Below, one piece after another: positions 1-6,559 of a stretch of 7,517 bases of DNA. Below the pieces are notes generated by a model that saw only the letters and a program-made list of their open reading frames with translations, did not search any database and was not told the origin of the DNA. Position 1 is the stretch's first letter, and each line of letters opens with the position of its first letter. This DNA comes from Oscillospiraceae bacterium (lineage in GTDB: Bacteria; Bacillota; Clostridia; Clostridiales; Clostridiaceae). The translations under genes and the position numbers were made by a program. The stretch covers positions 1-7,517 of the forward strand of contig WQUF01000067.1 of assembly GCA_009785875.1 (NCBI GenBank), read 5' to 3'.

Positions 1-2894
1 AGTTTTCTCGATATATTTTTCAGCACTGTAGTAAATTGAGAAAATACAAGTATCTTATGATTAGATTCTACATTCTCTTCGATTAATTCGATTAAAGCAT
101 CCATCTTATTGTTGGCACCATCGTAATCCTTTATAAAAGAACTTGGATCGCAGCAAAGCTGCCTTAACCTTGTGAGACCTGCAAGTATTTTAATTTGGCT
201 TCTCTTTATTCCAACTTCATGTATGGAATCATCTATCTCCTCTTTAATGCTCTTTACATAAGCAGCGTAAAGCTTTTTCTGATCTTTAGATAATTCAACG
301 ACGAATTTAGTTTCGATTTTATCAGGCAGCTCTTCTGAAACTTCTTTTTTAAGCCTTCTGAGTATGAATGGATTTATCTTTTTCAGCAAATCCTTTAAAA
401 TGACCTCATCTTTATTAGCTACTATTGGAAGCTCGTATTTGCTCTTAAATCCAGCATATTTACCAAGATAAGAAGGTAGAATAAAATCGAAGATGCTCCA
501 TAATTCTCCTAATGAATTCTCAAGAGGAGTTCCTGTCAGTGCAAATTTGCTCTTTGACTTTAAATTCTTTACAGAAAATGCATTTATCGTGTTATGGTTC
601 TTTATATTTTGAGCCTCATCGATGATTACGCTGTCAAAAAAGAAGCTTTCATACAGTTCATAGTCTTTCCTCATAAGCGCATAGGAAGTTATGATCACAT
701 CGTAATTATCTATGGATTTTATGAGAGACTCTCTTTTTGATTTTACACCATCTATTATAAGCGAAGATAAACCTTTAGAAAATCTTTCAATTTCGCTTTT
801 CCAATTGTAGACTACAGACGATGGACATATTATTAAGAATTTTGAAGTATCTTTTTTATAGTATTCCATAAATGCGATGGATTGAATGGTTTTACCAAGA
901 CCCATTTCGTCTGCGAGTATTCCACCTAAAGATATATAATGCATTGCGCATAACCAGTTTGAACCGATTTCCTGATAATTCCTCAGAGCATTTTTCATAG
1001 GTTCGCTAAATTCAAATTCTTTTGATTTTAAATCATCTATATCTTGCATGAATTTTTTAAATGTGTCAGTTGCTACTAAAAACTTGTTTTTATTCTCTTC
1101 AATCCTGCTTTCCAGATAGAATGCTTTAGCCTTGTCTAAAACGACCTTTCCTCTGTTTAACTCCCTTAAATCTGCGTCCAAAGAATCCATTAGATCCGAA
1201 AATTCACCTAACTCATCGTTTTGTATATTTAAAATACTGCCATCTTTTAGCCTGTGATATTTCTTATTCTCTCTAATGGATTTTAGTATGTTTGCAATCT
1301 CATCGTTATTGATTCCTTCTAACGAAAATTCTATGTCGATTAAGCTTTCATTGTTTATCTTTACATAGGATGATAAGTTTACATTTTTATATAATTTGAT
1401 CTTTTTAAAGTCCTCTGAGTAAAATACTTCGCTCTTTTCGAGGAGAGAAGGTATTCCATAATCCACAAATCGGTAGATCTTTTCATCACCATTTAAGACA
1501 TATTCTTCTTTTTCATCATTATTTGTAAAGCCAAAAGCAGCAAGCTCTGACTCTACAGATTTCTCAAGGAGGCTATCTCTAAGAATAAAGACATCTCCTT
1601 CTTTTTTTGAGAGAGGGTTTATAACATTTTCACCATAGTTATATTGCAGCGTTACTGAAATTTCATCTTTATATTTATCCAGATAGGATTTGATGATGAG
1701 ATCCTCTTTAACAACCTCGTTTTCCATGTTTTTTAATTGCGCATCAAATTTAGAGCTTATTTCAGGGAGAACTTTTGTTAAAAATTTAGCTTTATCATTT
1801 TTATTCACTCTAAAATAATCTGCTTTATTCATCGATGTAGAAATGGAATATAGGGCTTTGCTTTGTGAGGTTGAAACTACATAAATATCTCCTTCAAATA
1901 AGAATATTCTAAAATTTTTATCTAAAGCAATTAGCTTTTTATTCATTCTGACAAAGTAGCCGCTATCGTTTTTTTCGATTAAAAAATTTATAGGTGGATC
2001 TTGAAACAATACTTTTGGATATATTGTTTTTCCAGATTCAGTTAAACTAATACTCTTATCTTTAAAAATTCTTAAAAATTTAATTAAATTTTCTCCTTTT
2101 AAATCAAGAGAATTTCTAGGGTGAACATCTGTCCATCTTAAATCATTATATGTGTATTCCGACCTGTGGATATTTACTAAATTGTATATATCCATCATGT
2201 AATCTATAATCTTTTCATCATCTTCATTAAAATAATATATGCTCTCATCATATGCAAATTTTTTGCCAAATTGATACGTAATTCCACGAGATTTAGCTTC
2301 TAAAAAGTCTGGGATATTGGTAATTTTATATTTTTTTTCACCATGGATTCCAATTGAAAAGCTCACTTTTATATAAGGGTCACCATATTTATAATCAAAA
2401 TGCTCAAAACTACTTTCAAGTTCTAGAGGGATTAATTTATGATTTAATGGGCTTTCTGAAAGTGAAAGTATGAGCTTATCGATATTAATAGAAGGCGGTT
2501 CTTTGATGAAGATATTTTTGGTTTGCAGCAGCTTTTCATCTTTATCCCCAAAAACATAATCATCTATCGTCTTTATGATTATCGCTCCAATATGGGGACA
2601 TGTAGATTTATCATCCTTAAATTTATTGCAATTGCAAGAAAGCTTACCTACTTTAAAACGATCTGAATCCATGGAGTATATAAAGCTGCTCTTATAGCTA
2701 TTTTTGTAGACAAATCCATCTTCCATATATATTTCGCCATCTACCTTACAAAAGTTTTCACCTACAGAATTATCGGAATAATATGGATCTATTTTAAGCT
2801 CTTTAATGAAGCCTTTTTTATAAATTTTATCTGCTCTTTCTATCGTATAATTATTAGTTAACTTTTTAAGTATATCTTTTGAAAAATTTTCCAT
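1..2894 (-). CDS. SWIM zinc finger SNF2-family helicase-like ATPase, C-terminus cut by window edge
   Basis: The reading frame is open from ATG at 2894 to the left edge and gives 964 residues. A GAGGAG ribosome binding site lies just upstream of the ATG. An N-terminal SWIM zinc-binding motif is visible (C87, C89, C99, H101; CxC then CPH). A long middle region (about 110-620) matches in position the SNF2-associated domain of bacterial SWIM-SNF2 proteins. The ATPase core follows: motif I DEMGLGKT at 662-669 with K668, motif II DEAQ at 759-762, motif III LTGTPLEN at 786-793, and the start of the second RecA lobe (KILVFSQFT, 947-955). Motifs V and VI lie outside the window. Family knowledge: these are cytoplasmic double-stranded-DNA translocases that remodel protein-DNA complexes, and the bacterial members have poorly known roles. 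No partner gene such as a methylase or nuclease is visible, so a role in defence cannot be argued. The family call is secure; the biological role is unknown. Confidence 0.95.
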   Translation of the reverse strand, partial: MENFSKDILKKLTNNYTIERADKIYKKGFIKELKIDPYYSDNSVGENFCKVDGEIYMEDGFVYKNSYKSSFIYSMDSDRFKVGKLSCNCNKFKDDKSTCPHIGAIIIKTIDDYVFGDKDEKLLQTKNIFIKEPPSINIDKLILSLSESPLNHKLIPLELESSFEHFDYKYGDPYIKVSFSIGIHGEKKYKITNIPDFLEAKSRGITYQFGKKFAYDESIYYFNEDDEKIIDYMMDIYNLVNIHRSEYTYNDLRWTDVHPRNSLDLKGENLIKFLRIFKDKSISLTESGKTIYPKVLFQDPPINFLIEKNDSGYFVRMNKKLIALDKNFRIFLFEGDIYVVSTSQSKALYSISTSMNKADYFRVNKNDKAKFLTKVLPEISSKFDAQLKNMENEVVKEDLIIKSYLDKYKDEISVTLQYNYGENVINPLSKKEGDVFILRDSLLEKSVESELAAFGFTNNDEKEEYVLNGDEKIYRFVDYGIPSLLEKSEVFYSEDFKKIKLYKNVNLSSYVKINNESLIDIEFSLEGINNDEIANILKSIRENKKYHRLKDGSILNIQNDELGEFSDLMDSLDADLRELNRGKVVLDKAKAFYLESRIEENKNKFLVATDTFKKFMQDIDDLKSKEFEFSEPMKNALRNYQEIGSNWLCAMHYISLGGILADEMGLGKTIQSIAFMEYYKKDTSKFLIICPSSVVYNWKSEIERFSKGLSSLIIDGVKSKRESLIKSIDNYDVIITSYALMRKDYELYESFFFDSVIIDEAQNIKNHNTINAFSVKNLKSKSKFALTGTPLENSLGELWSIFDFILPSYLGKYAGFKSKYELPIVANKDEVILKDLLKKINPFILRRLKKEVSEELPDKIETKFVVELSKDQKKLYAAYVKSIKEEIDDSIHEVGIKRSQIKILAGLTRLRQLCCDPSSFIKDYDGANNKMDALIELIEENVESNHKILVFSQFTTVLKNISRK

Positions 2895-2975
2895 TACTTC
2901 TCCTCTAATACATATGAACAGTATTTTTCTCTTTATTCTATTTTTGCATAATTTCAAAATAAAATCAAAATAAAT

Positions 2976-3003
2976 ATTATCATTATTCAAATATTTTTAA
3001 CAA
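2976..3003 (-). promoter_or_regulatory. possible promoter of the SNF2 gene
   Basis: On the minus strand, TTGTTA (2998-3003) is followed after 16 bases by GATAAT (2976-2981). This would leave a 5' untranslated leader of roughly 75 bases before the start at 2894. The surrounding DNA is very A+T-rich, so chance matches are common and the call is weak. Confidence 0.25.
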
Positions 3004-3011
3004 ATTCATCT

Positions 3012-3032
3012 CATTTTAAACATGTTAAAATG
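3012..3032. promoter_or_regulatory. 21-bp perfect inverted repeat, candidate operator
   Basis: CATTTTAA (3012-3019) and TTAAAATG (3025-3032) are exact inverted copies separated by ACATG. The repeat lies in the 175-base divergent region, 38 bases before the small secreted-protein gene. It would overlap the -35 region if that gene's -10 is TAAAAT at 3045-3050. The position and length suit a dimeric repressor site. No regulator gene is nearby, so the binding protein is unknown, and an A+T-rich chance palindrome is possible. Confidence 0.4.
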
Positions 3033-3069
3033 CTAAAATATATGTAAAATTAATTAAAGGAGCAATACT

Positions 3070-3438
3070 ATGAAAAAGCCTTTTGAGAATATAATAATTG
3101 CACTAGCTATTTTCTTTGGCGCAACGCTTGCATGTGTGTTTTCCACATATGCTGCTTCGAATAATATAACATCTGGAAATGCGAATACATTTAATGGTGG
3201 GAGAAACTTTAATAATGGATTTGGTCAAAACGGGCAAGGAAATAGAGGGCAGCTTAACGTAAACCTTCCAAATTTTGTATCACAAGGTATAATAAATCAG
3301 CAGACTGCAGATGAAATAACAAATTATATACAAAACAATGGACCGCTTACTCAGCAATCATTTCCGGATTTAGTGGCACAAGGAATATTGACGCAGGATC
3401 AAGCTGATAAAATACTTGCTTCATTGTTAAACAATTAA
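3070..3438 (+). CDS. small secreted protein with two 25-residue repeats, DUF2680-like
   Basis: This 122-residue protein starts at ATG 3070 with AAAGGAG a few bases upstream. Residues 1-29 form a typical signal peptide: KK near the start, a hydrophobic core at about 8-25, and a likely cleavage after the STYA or STYAA residues. A low-complexity Asn/Gly-rich linker (about 30-63) follows. Two related units occupy 66-90 and 98-122; 11 of 25 positions are identical by eye. Each carries the pattern LV-x-QGI-x-x-x-x-AD-x-I. This pattern (a hydrophobic strip, then G-I-[TN]-x-x-x-A-D-x-I) is characteristic of Firmicutes proteins of the DUF2680 type, whose function is unknown. It probably acts outside the membrane. 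It looks monocistronic, with its own terminator about 110 bases downstream. Assignment to DUF2680 is by recall of the pattern, not by a search. Confidence 0.85.
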   Translation: MKKPFENIIIALAIFFGATLACVFSTYAASNNITSGNANTFNGGRNFNNGFGQNGQGNRGQLNVNLPNFVSQGIINQQTADEITNYIQNNGPLTQQSFPDLVAQGILTQDQADKILASLLNN

Positions 3439-3547
3439 GTTATTTCGAGGTAAAGTCGATATTTATCAAAAAATTAACTCCAAGAAATAAGAATTTAAAG
3501 TGAATATTTTGCAAAGTAAAATATGTGTTTTCTTAAAAATTTTAATC

Positions 3548-3585
3548 AAAGTGGATTTTTCAAATAAAGAAAGATCTACTTTTTT
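3548..3585 (+). terminator. intrinsic terminator after the small secreted-protein gene
   Basis: A 14-bp stem with two G-T wobbles pairs 3548-3561 with 3569-3582 around a 7-base loop (AAATAAA). Six T residues (3580-3585) close the 3' side, three of them inside the stem and three after it. On the other strand the hairpin is not followed by a clean T run, so it mainly serves plus-strand transcripts. The stem is A+T-rich but long. Confidence 0.65.
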
Positions 3586-3605
3586 GCTTAAAATCTATTC
3601 ATTGC

Positions 3606-3660
3606 ACAGCAAACAACCCTAGTCGATTTTGGGCGAACAATCGTTTGATGGCTCTTTTTT
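3606..3660 (+). other. structured G+C-richer element ending in T6: second terminator or small RNA 3' end
   Basis: This segment stands out from the A+T-rich spacer around it. CAAAC (3610-3614) can pair with GTTTG (3643-3647), and inside it CCC (3617-3619) pairs with GGG (3631-3633). An alternative fold pairs GGGC and GAAC (3631-3638) with GTTT and GCTC (3643-3654), with a 4-base bulge. TTTTTT follows at 3655-3660. It could be a back-up terminator, the end of a small RNA, or a remnant of an older gene. It lies between two convergent genes, so it is not a leader of either. Confidence 0.3.
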
Positions 3661-3706
3661 ATCCTCGGTTTATTTTATCAGAATTTCAATTTGATTAAAG
3701 TTTCAA

Positions 3707-4858
3707 TTATTTTATCTTCGCCATATCACTTATATTTTTTGACAATAATTTCTTTAGCACAATTTCATCGATCATGCCTTTATAATAACCCAAGTCTTTA
3801 TCGTTAAACCTTACAGTAAACACATTTTTAAATTTACCTTGCATCCTTCCAGCCTGTTCTGCTGCATTAGTTCTCTTGAAATCTAAAAGATGCTGCATTA
3901 ATGGGCTTAAAAGTTTTTTGCTCACCTCTATGGTTATCCTGGTCTTTTCTGGCACAAGAGATTTTACTCTGTTTATTTCCTTTTGAAGCTGTTCTATGGT
4001 TATATTCTCATCTTTGGTTAAGAGTTTCAACCTGAATATCGCCTTTACTCCTTCTTTTCCGAAAGCCTCTAAAATCTTCTCCTGCTTTTCTTTTGAAACT
4101 TTGGTAAGATAAGTTGCTGCTTGAATGCTGATCTCATCATCATAGAGCAGAGTTTGAGCTGGATTGCACAGGCTCCTCACCTTTAAATAATTGAAAACAC
4201 TAGATTCGCTTATTTGAAACAGCTTCGAAAGTTCTATTCCGACATTGGACTCGTTTCTAAACTGTTTTCCTAATTTCATCAAAGTATGATTCTCAAGCAA
4301 AGCTTTTATCATATTGCCTTTAGAGATTTTACGAAAGCAGATGTTGGACTCAATCATAATGGAGCGAATAAACAGCTCATCGACATCTTCATAAGGAATC
4401 ACGTAGCAGGGGATGAATCGGTATTTATCCAAAGATGTGGCTTTCCATAGATCGCAAAAAGCCAGCAGCCTGCATCTTCCAACAATGACGTTGTACCTTC
4501 CGGTTTTATCGAGGGTCACATAGATTGGATTTATTAAACCAACGGTATCGATGCTTCGTGCAAGATCCATTTGTTCCATTTTAGTTGGCCAATCAAATAA
4601 ATTCCATGGGTAAAAATCGTCATTAATAATATCGATATCAACTTTCTGTAAATTGTTAAAAAATTCAGGTCTTTCATTTATTATCTTAGCTCTTTTAATT
4701 AAAGTATTTCTTTCCTCTTCAGCCCTTCTTTTTAAGGTTTCAGGGGAAGGATTTAATTGAATTTCTACCTCGGTTATTCTTACGGGGTCATTTTTAAGCC
4801 TATAGTTAGGTCTTAAGTCTTCTCCAAGGATGATTCTTTCTGGTTTTTCTTTTTTCAT
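3707..4858 (-). CDS. ParB/Spo0J-like DNA-binding protein, orphan
   Basis: The protein has 383 residues from ATG 4858. An in-frame TTG at 4873 is rejected because it lies within the GGAGG ribosome binding site, which sits 8 bases before the ATG. Residues 1-70 are charged. A ParB N-terminal domain spans about 85-180, with LINPIYVTL then IVGRCRLLA (GRCR at 127-130, where classical ParB has GERR) and an IESNICFRKISKG stretch resembling the ParB box with its conserved Asn and Arg. A KorB/ParB-type helix-turn-helix lies at about 205-230 (ELSKLFQISESSVFNYLKV). The C-terminal 150 residues look helical and lysine-rich and are not recognised. Classical ParB clamps centromere DNA using CTP and works with ParA, but no parA or consensus parS site is seen here. 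It may instead be a transcription regulator or plasmid/element-derived. The family call is fairly secure; the role is not. Confidence 0.85.
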   Translation of the reverse strand: MKKEKPERIILGEDLRPNYRLKNDPVRITEVEIQLNPSPETLKRRAEEERNTLIKRAKIINERPEFFNNLQKVDIDIINDDFYPWNLFDWPTKMEQMDLARSIDTVGLINPIYVTLDKTGRYNVIVGRCRLLAFCDLWKATSLDKYRFIPCYVIPYEDVDELFIRSIMIESNICFRKISKGNMIKALLENHTLMKLGKQFRNESNVGIELSKLFQISESSVFNYLKVRSLCNPAQTLLYDDEISIQAATYLTKVSKEKQEKILEAFGKEGVKAIFRLKLLTKDENITIEQLQKEINRVKSLVPEKTRITIEVSKKLLSPLMQHLLDFKRTNAAEQAGRMQGKFKNVFTVRFNDKDLGYYKGMIDEIVLKKLLSKNISDMAKIK

Positions 4859-4866
4859 GGGGATAT

Positions 4867-4871
4867 CCTCC
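4867..4871 (-). promoter_or_regulatory. ribosome binding site that fixes the ParB-like start
   Basis: GGAGG on the minus strand is 8 bases from ATG 4858. It overlaps the upstream TTG at 4873-4871, so initiation at that TTG is implausible. Confidence 0.85.
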
Positions 4872-4882
4872 AAAATAGATTA

Positions 4883-4911
4883 GTTATAATATTATATGAA
4901 AAGACTTTCAA
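4883..4911 (-). promoter_or_regulatory. sigma-A-type promoter of the ParB-like gene
   Basis: On the minus strand, TTGAAA (4906-4911) and TATAAC (4883-4888) are separated by 17 bases. Each hexamer differs from consensus at one position. Transcription would begin around 4876, leaving a leader of about 20 bases that contains the GGAGG site. This is the best promoter match in the window. Confidence 0.65.
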
Positions 4912-5036
4912 AATAGTAACACTTATTGAGTAAATATTTTTTTAAAAATAGTATCAAATAGAATTGGAAATTCATAGTATATTTAGAATGGTTTTTGTTC
5001 TTATATAAAATGGAAATATATTGATTATTCCAAATA
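4912..5036. other. A+T-rich intergenic spacer without a recognised gene
   Basis: This is the left part of the 308-base gap between the divergent ParB-like and ABC genes. No open frame with a ribosome binding site and no parS-like sequence is seen. Weak dyads occur, such as TGGAA (5011-5015) with TTCCA (5028-5032), but these are expected by chance in such DNA. Confidence 0.5.
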
Positions 5037-5065
5037 TTTTAGTTACAATTAATATTATATATAAT
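5037..5065 (+). promoter_or_regulatory. possible promoter of the ABC/oxidoreductase operon
   Basis: A perfect TATAAT at 5060-5065 has a poor TTTTAG -35 element at 5037-5042 with a 17-base spacer. A second TATAAT at 5117-5122 lacks any -35. If the first is used, the transcript includes the mini-ORF and hairpins ahead of the ABC gene. Confidence 0.35.
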
Positions 5066-5086
5066 CTATTTTAAAGGAGTTTACCA

Positions 5087-5110
5087 TTGATGAGAAATAA
5101 GCTTATTTGA
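5087..5110 (+). CDS. mini-ORF of 6-7 codons, possible leader peptide
   Basis: AAAGGAG (5073-5079) is followed after 7 bases by TTG (5087) and directly by ATG (5090), then AGA AAT AAG CTT ATT and TGA. It encodes MMRNKLI, or MRNKLI from the ATG. The Shine-Dalgarno site is strong, yet the frame ends almost at once, which suggests a regulatory leader peptide or the remnant of a lost gene. The last codons lie inside the 14-bp palindrome AAATAAGCTTATTT (5095-5108). Leader peptides before ABC drug exporters are known, for example bmrB before bmrCD in Bacillus subtilis; the analogy here is inference. Confidence 0.35.
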   Translation: MMRNKLI

Positions 5111-5154
5111 TACTAGTATAATCTCAATGTTTTATAGTTTTTCAGTATAAAATA
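5110..5154 (+). promoter_or_regulatory. hairpin leader next to the ABC gene's ribosome binding site
   Basis: TGTTTTATA (5128-5136) pairs with TATAAAATA (5146-5154) around a 9-base loop, and the stem ends exactly where the GAGGAGGT site (5155-5162) begins. AGTATAA occurs twice, at 5115-5121 and 5144-5150. ATACT (5110-5114) can therefore pair either with the adjacent AGTAT (5115-5119) or with AGTAT in the second stem (5144-5148). These folds are mutually exclusive, as in translation attenuators. The pairs are nearly all A-T, so the stability is uncertain. Confidence 0.35.
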
Positions 5155-5166
5155 GAGGAGGTTATC

Positions 5167-6534
5167 ATGAAACTAAAGTTTCTTAATCATGCTACAATAA
5201 TTGGGCTTTGTTTTGCGCTTATACAGCAAATTATTGTTGCATCCTCAACAGTAATGATTATAAACTTAAGTCAAAGCATTGTATCAGGCGAAGGATATAA
5301 GCTATGGTTAATACTATTTATTTTTTCTTTAACTATAGTTTACATACCAACGACGTTAACTAATTACTTCACCAATAAAGCAAAATATATTACCTATGCA
5401 GATTTTATCAATAAATTTAGCAATGAAGCATATAATCACCTAAATCATTTTTTTAATTCTAGCTTTAAAGAAGAAAAAGAAGCATATTTTACCCATGAAT
5501 CTTGGTTAATCATACAAGAGGATTATAACTTTTTTTTAGATATGTTTTCTTTGATTTTAAATGTAGGGTTAAATGTTGCTGCTTTAAGTTATTTTCTCAA
5601 TAGTGCTTTTTTAATCTCGTATATTTGTGCAATTCCTCTAACTATACTTTGTGTAATTGTTTCTAAATCAAAAATACAAAGATGGTCGGATAAATTGCAG
5701 AAATCAAGAAGTGAAATGATGCAAACATTAGGCTCAGGATGGGATACAGTACTAATTGGTAATTTATGGAATGTTTCTATTTGGAAAGATAATTTTATTA
5801 AGAAATGGAGTAAATCAAATAGAAGCCAGCGCAGGCTAACATTAGATATCGATATAGCTTCTATGGTCACGCTTATTGTTAGCGCATTACCAATATTAAT
5901 TGTACTTTTTATTTCCTTCAGTAAAGCAATAGGGGATATTAAGATGTTTGCTGTATTAGTATCGACTACACAGAGACAAGTTATAACGATACAAAATCTT
6001 AGCGAAACCATTAATCTGTTTGTGAATTTAAATGATAAGATACGAAGAACTAAGCAGCTTTCTGCTAAATTGAACTTTAACGAGCCGCTTTCAAGCAGTG
6101 GAAAAATTTCTTGGGGCAACGTTTATATTACAAAAGAAGCAAAAACCTCGATCCTTAATAATTTTGATGATTTAATAGCTTTTACAGATAATTTTAAAAG
6201 TGGACGCTATACGATTACAGGGGATAATGGCTCTGGTAAAACTACTTTATTAGCGAAAATAAAGATAAATTTAAAAGATGAAGCATATATGTTACCAAAC
6301 CAATCAAAAATGATGTTTTTAAATGAATTTAATATAAAAGAGTTTTCAACTGGTGAAAAGATGATAGAAAATTTAAAGGAAATTACATTAAATGTTTGTG
6401 AGACTAATGTTTCTGTTTTATTGCTAGACGAATGGAATGCAAATTTAGATAAAGATAATATTAATAAATTAAATAAAATTATCGATGAAATTTCTATTAA
6501 GTTTTGCGTAATAGAAGTTTTACATAAAATTTAA
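5167..6534 (+). CDS. ABC exporter-like fused permease/ATPase with compact, divergent nucleotide-binding domain
   Basis: The protein has 455 residues from ATG 5167, with GAGGAGGT 4 bases upstream. Five clear hydrophobic segments lie at about 10-34, 45-66, 122-145, 147-166 and 230-252, with a weaker sixth near 258-275, in the order of an ABC exporter membrane domain. The C-terminal ATPase has Walker A GDNGSGKT at 352-359 (K358), Q-loop Q379, signature-like STGEK at 394-398 (normally LSGGQ), Walker B VLLLDE at 417-422 with catalytic E422, D-loop NANLD at 424-428, and H-loop H453. Q379 to the signature is only 15 residues, against about 60 normally, so the helical subdomain is almost absent; the protein ends two residues after H453. 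All catalytic residues remain, so ATP hydrolysis is plausible. It would sit in the cytoplasmic membrane, probably as a dimer. The substrate is unknown; peptide or small-molecule export is the family default. It leads a probable operon with the two downstream oxidoreductase-like genes, 25 bases away. Confidence 0.85.
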   Translation: MKLKFLNHATIIGLCFALIQQIIVASSTVMIINLSQSIVSGEGYKLWLILFIFSLTIVYIPTTLTNYFTNKAKYITYADFINKFSNEAYNHLNHFFNSSFKEEKEAYFTHESWLIIQEDYNFFLDMFSLILNVGLNVAALSYFLNSAFLISYICAIPLTILCVIVSKSKIQRWSDKLQKSRSEMMQTLGSGWDTVLIGNLWNVSIWKDNFIKKWSKSNRSQRRLTLDIDIASMVTLIVSALPILIVLFISFSKAIGDIKMFAVLVSTTQRQVITIQNLSETINLFVNLNDKIRRTKQLSAKLNFNEPLSSSGKISWGNVYITKEAKTSILNNFDDLIAFTDNFKSGRYTITGDNGSGKTTLLAKIKINLKDEAYMLPNQSKMMFLNEFNIKEFSTGEKMIENLKEITLNVCETNVSVLLLDEWNANLDKDNINKLNKIIDEISIKFCVIEVLHKI

Positions 6535-6547
6535 ATAGTAATATATC

Positions 6548-6553
6548 GAGGTG
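6548..6553 (+). promoter_or_regulatory. ribosome binding site deciding the start of the truncated oxidoreductase gene
   Basis: GAGGTG lies 6 bases before TTG 6560. The alternative GTG start at 6551 is part of this site and has no good Shine-Dalgarno sequence of its own. Confidence 0.6.
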
Positions 6554-6559
6554 AATAGA

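Noticed and set aside
1..2894. SNF2 protein as a component of an anti-phage system
   Set aside because: No methylase, nuclease or other defence partner is next to it in this window, and SWIM-SNF2 proteins are common outside defence islands.
4859..4873. Upstream TTG start adding five residues to the ParB-like protein
   Set aside because: The TTG is inside the GGAGG ribosome binding site used by ATG 4858.
5095..5108. Palindrome AAATAAGCTTATTT as an intrinsic terminator
   Set aside because: It has no loop of suitable size, is nearly all A-T, and is not followed by a T run.
5087..5110. Microcin C-like heptapeptide precursor
   Set aside because: The length is similar, but the peptide does not end in Asn and no MccB-like adenylating enzyme is present, so a leader peptide or remnant is more likely.
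4874..5166. parS centromere sites near the ParB-like gene
   Set aside because: No match to the 16-bp parS consensus was seen; only A+T-rich dyads are present.
5589..6119. Minus-strand open frame of 176 codons
   Set aside because: It lies wholly within the ABC gene on the opposite strand, has no recognisable domain, and the plus-strand frame carries clear Walker motifs.
6551..6553. GTG start for the half-length oxidoreductase
   Set aside because: The codon is part of the GAGGTG ribosome binding site and has no good site of its own; TTG 6560 is better placed, though GTG is not excluded.
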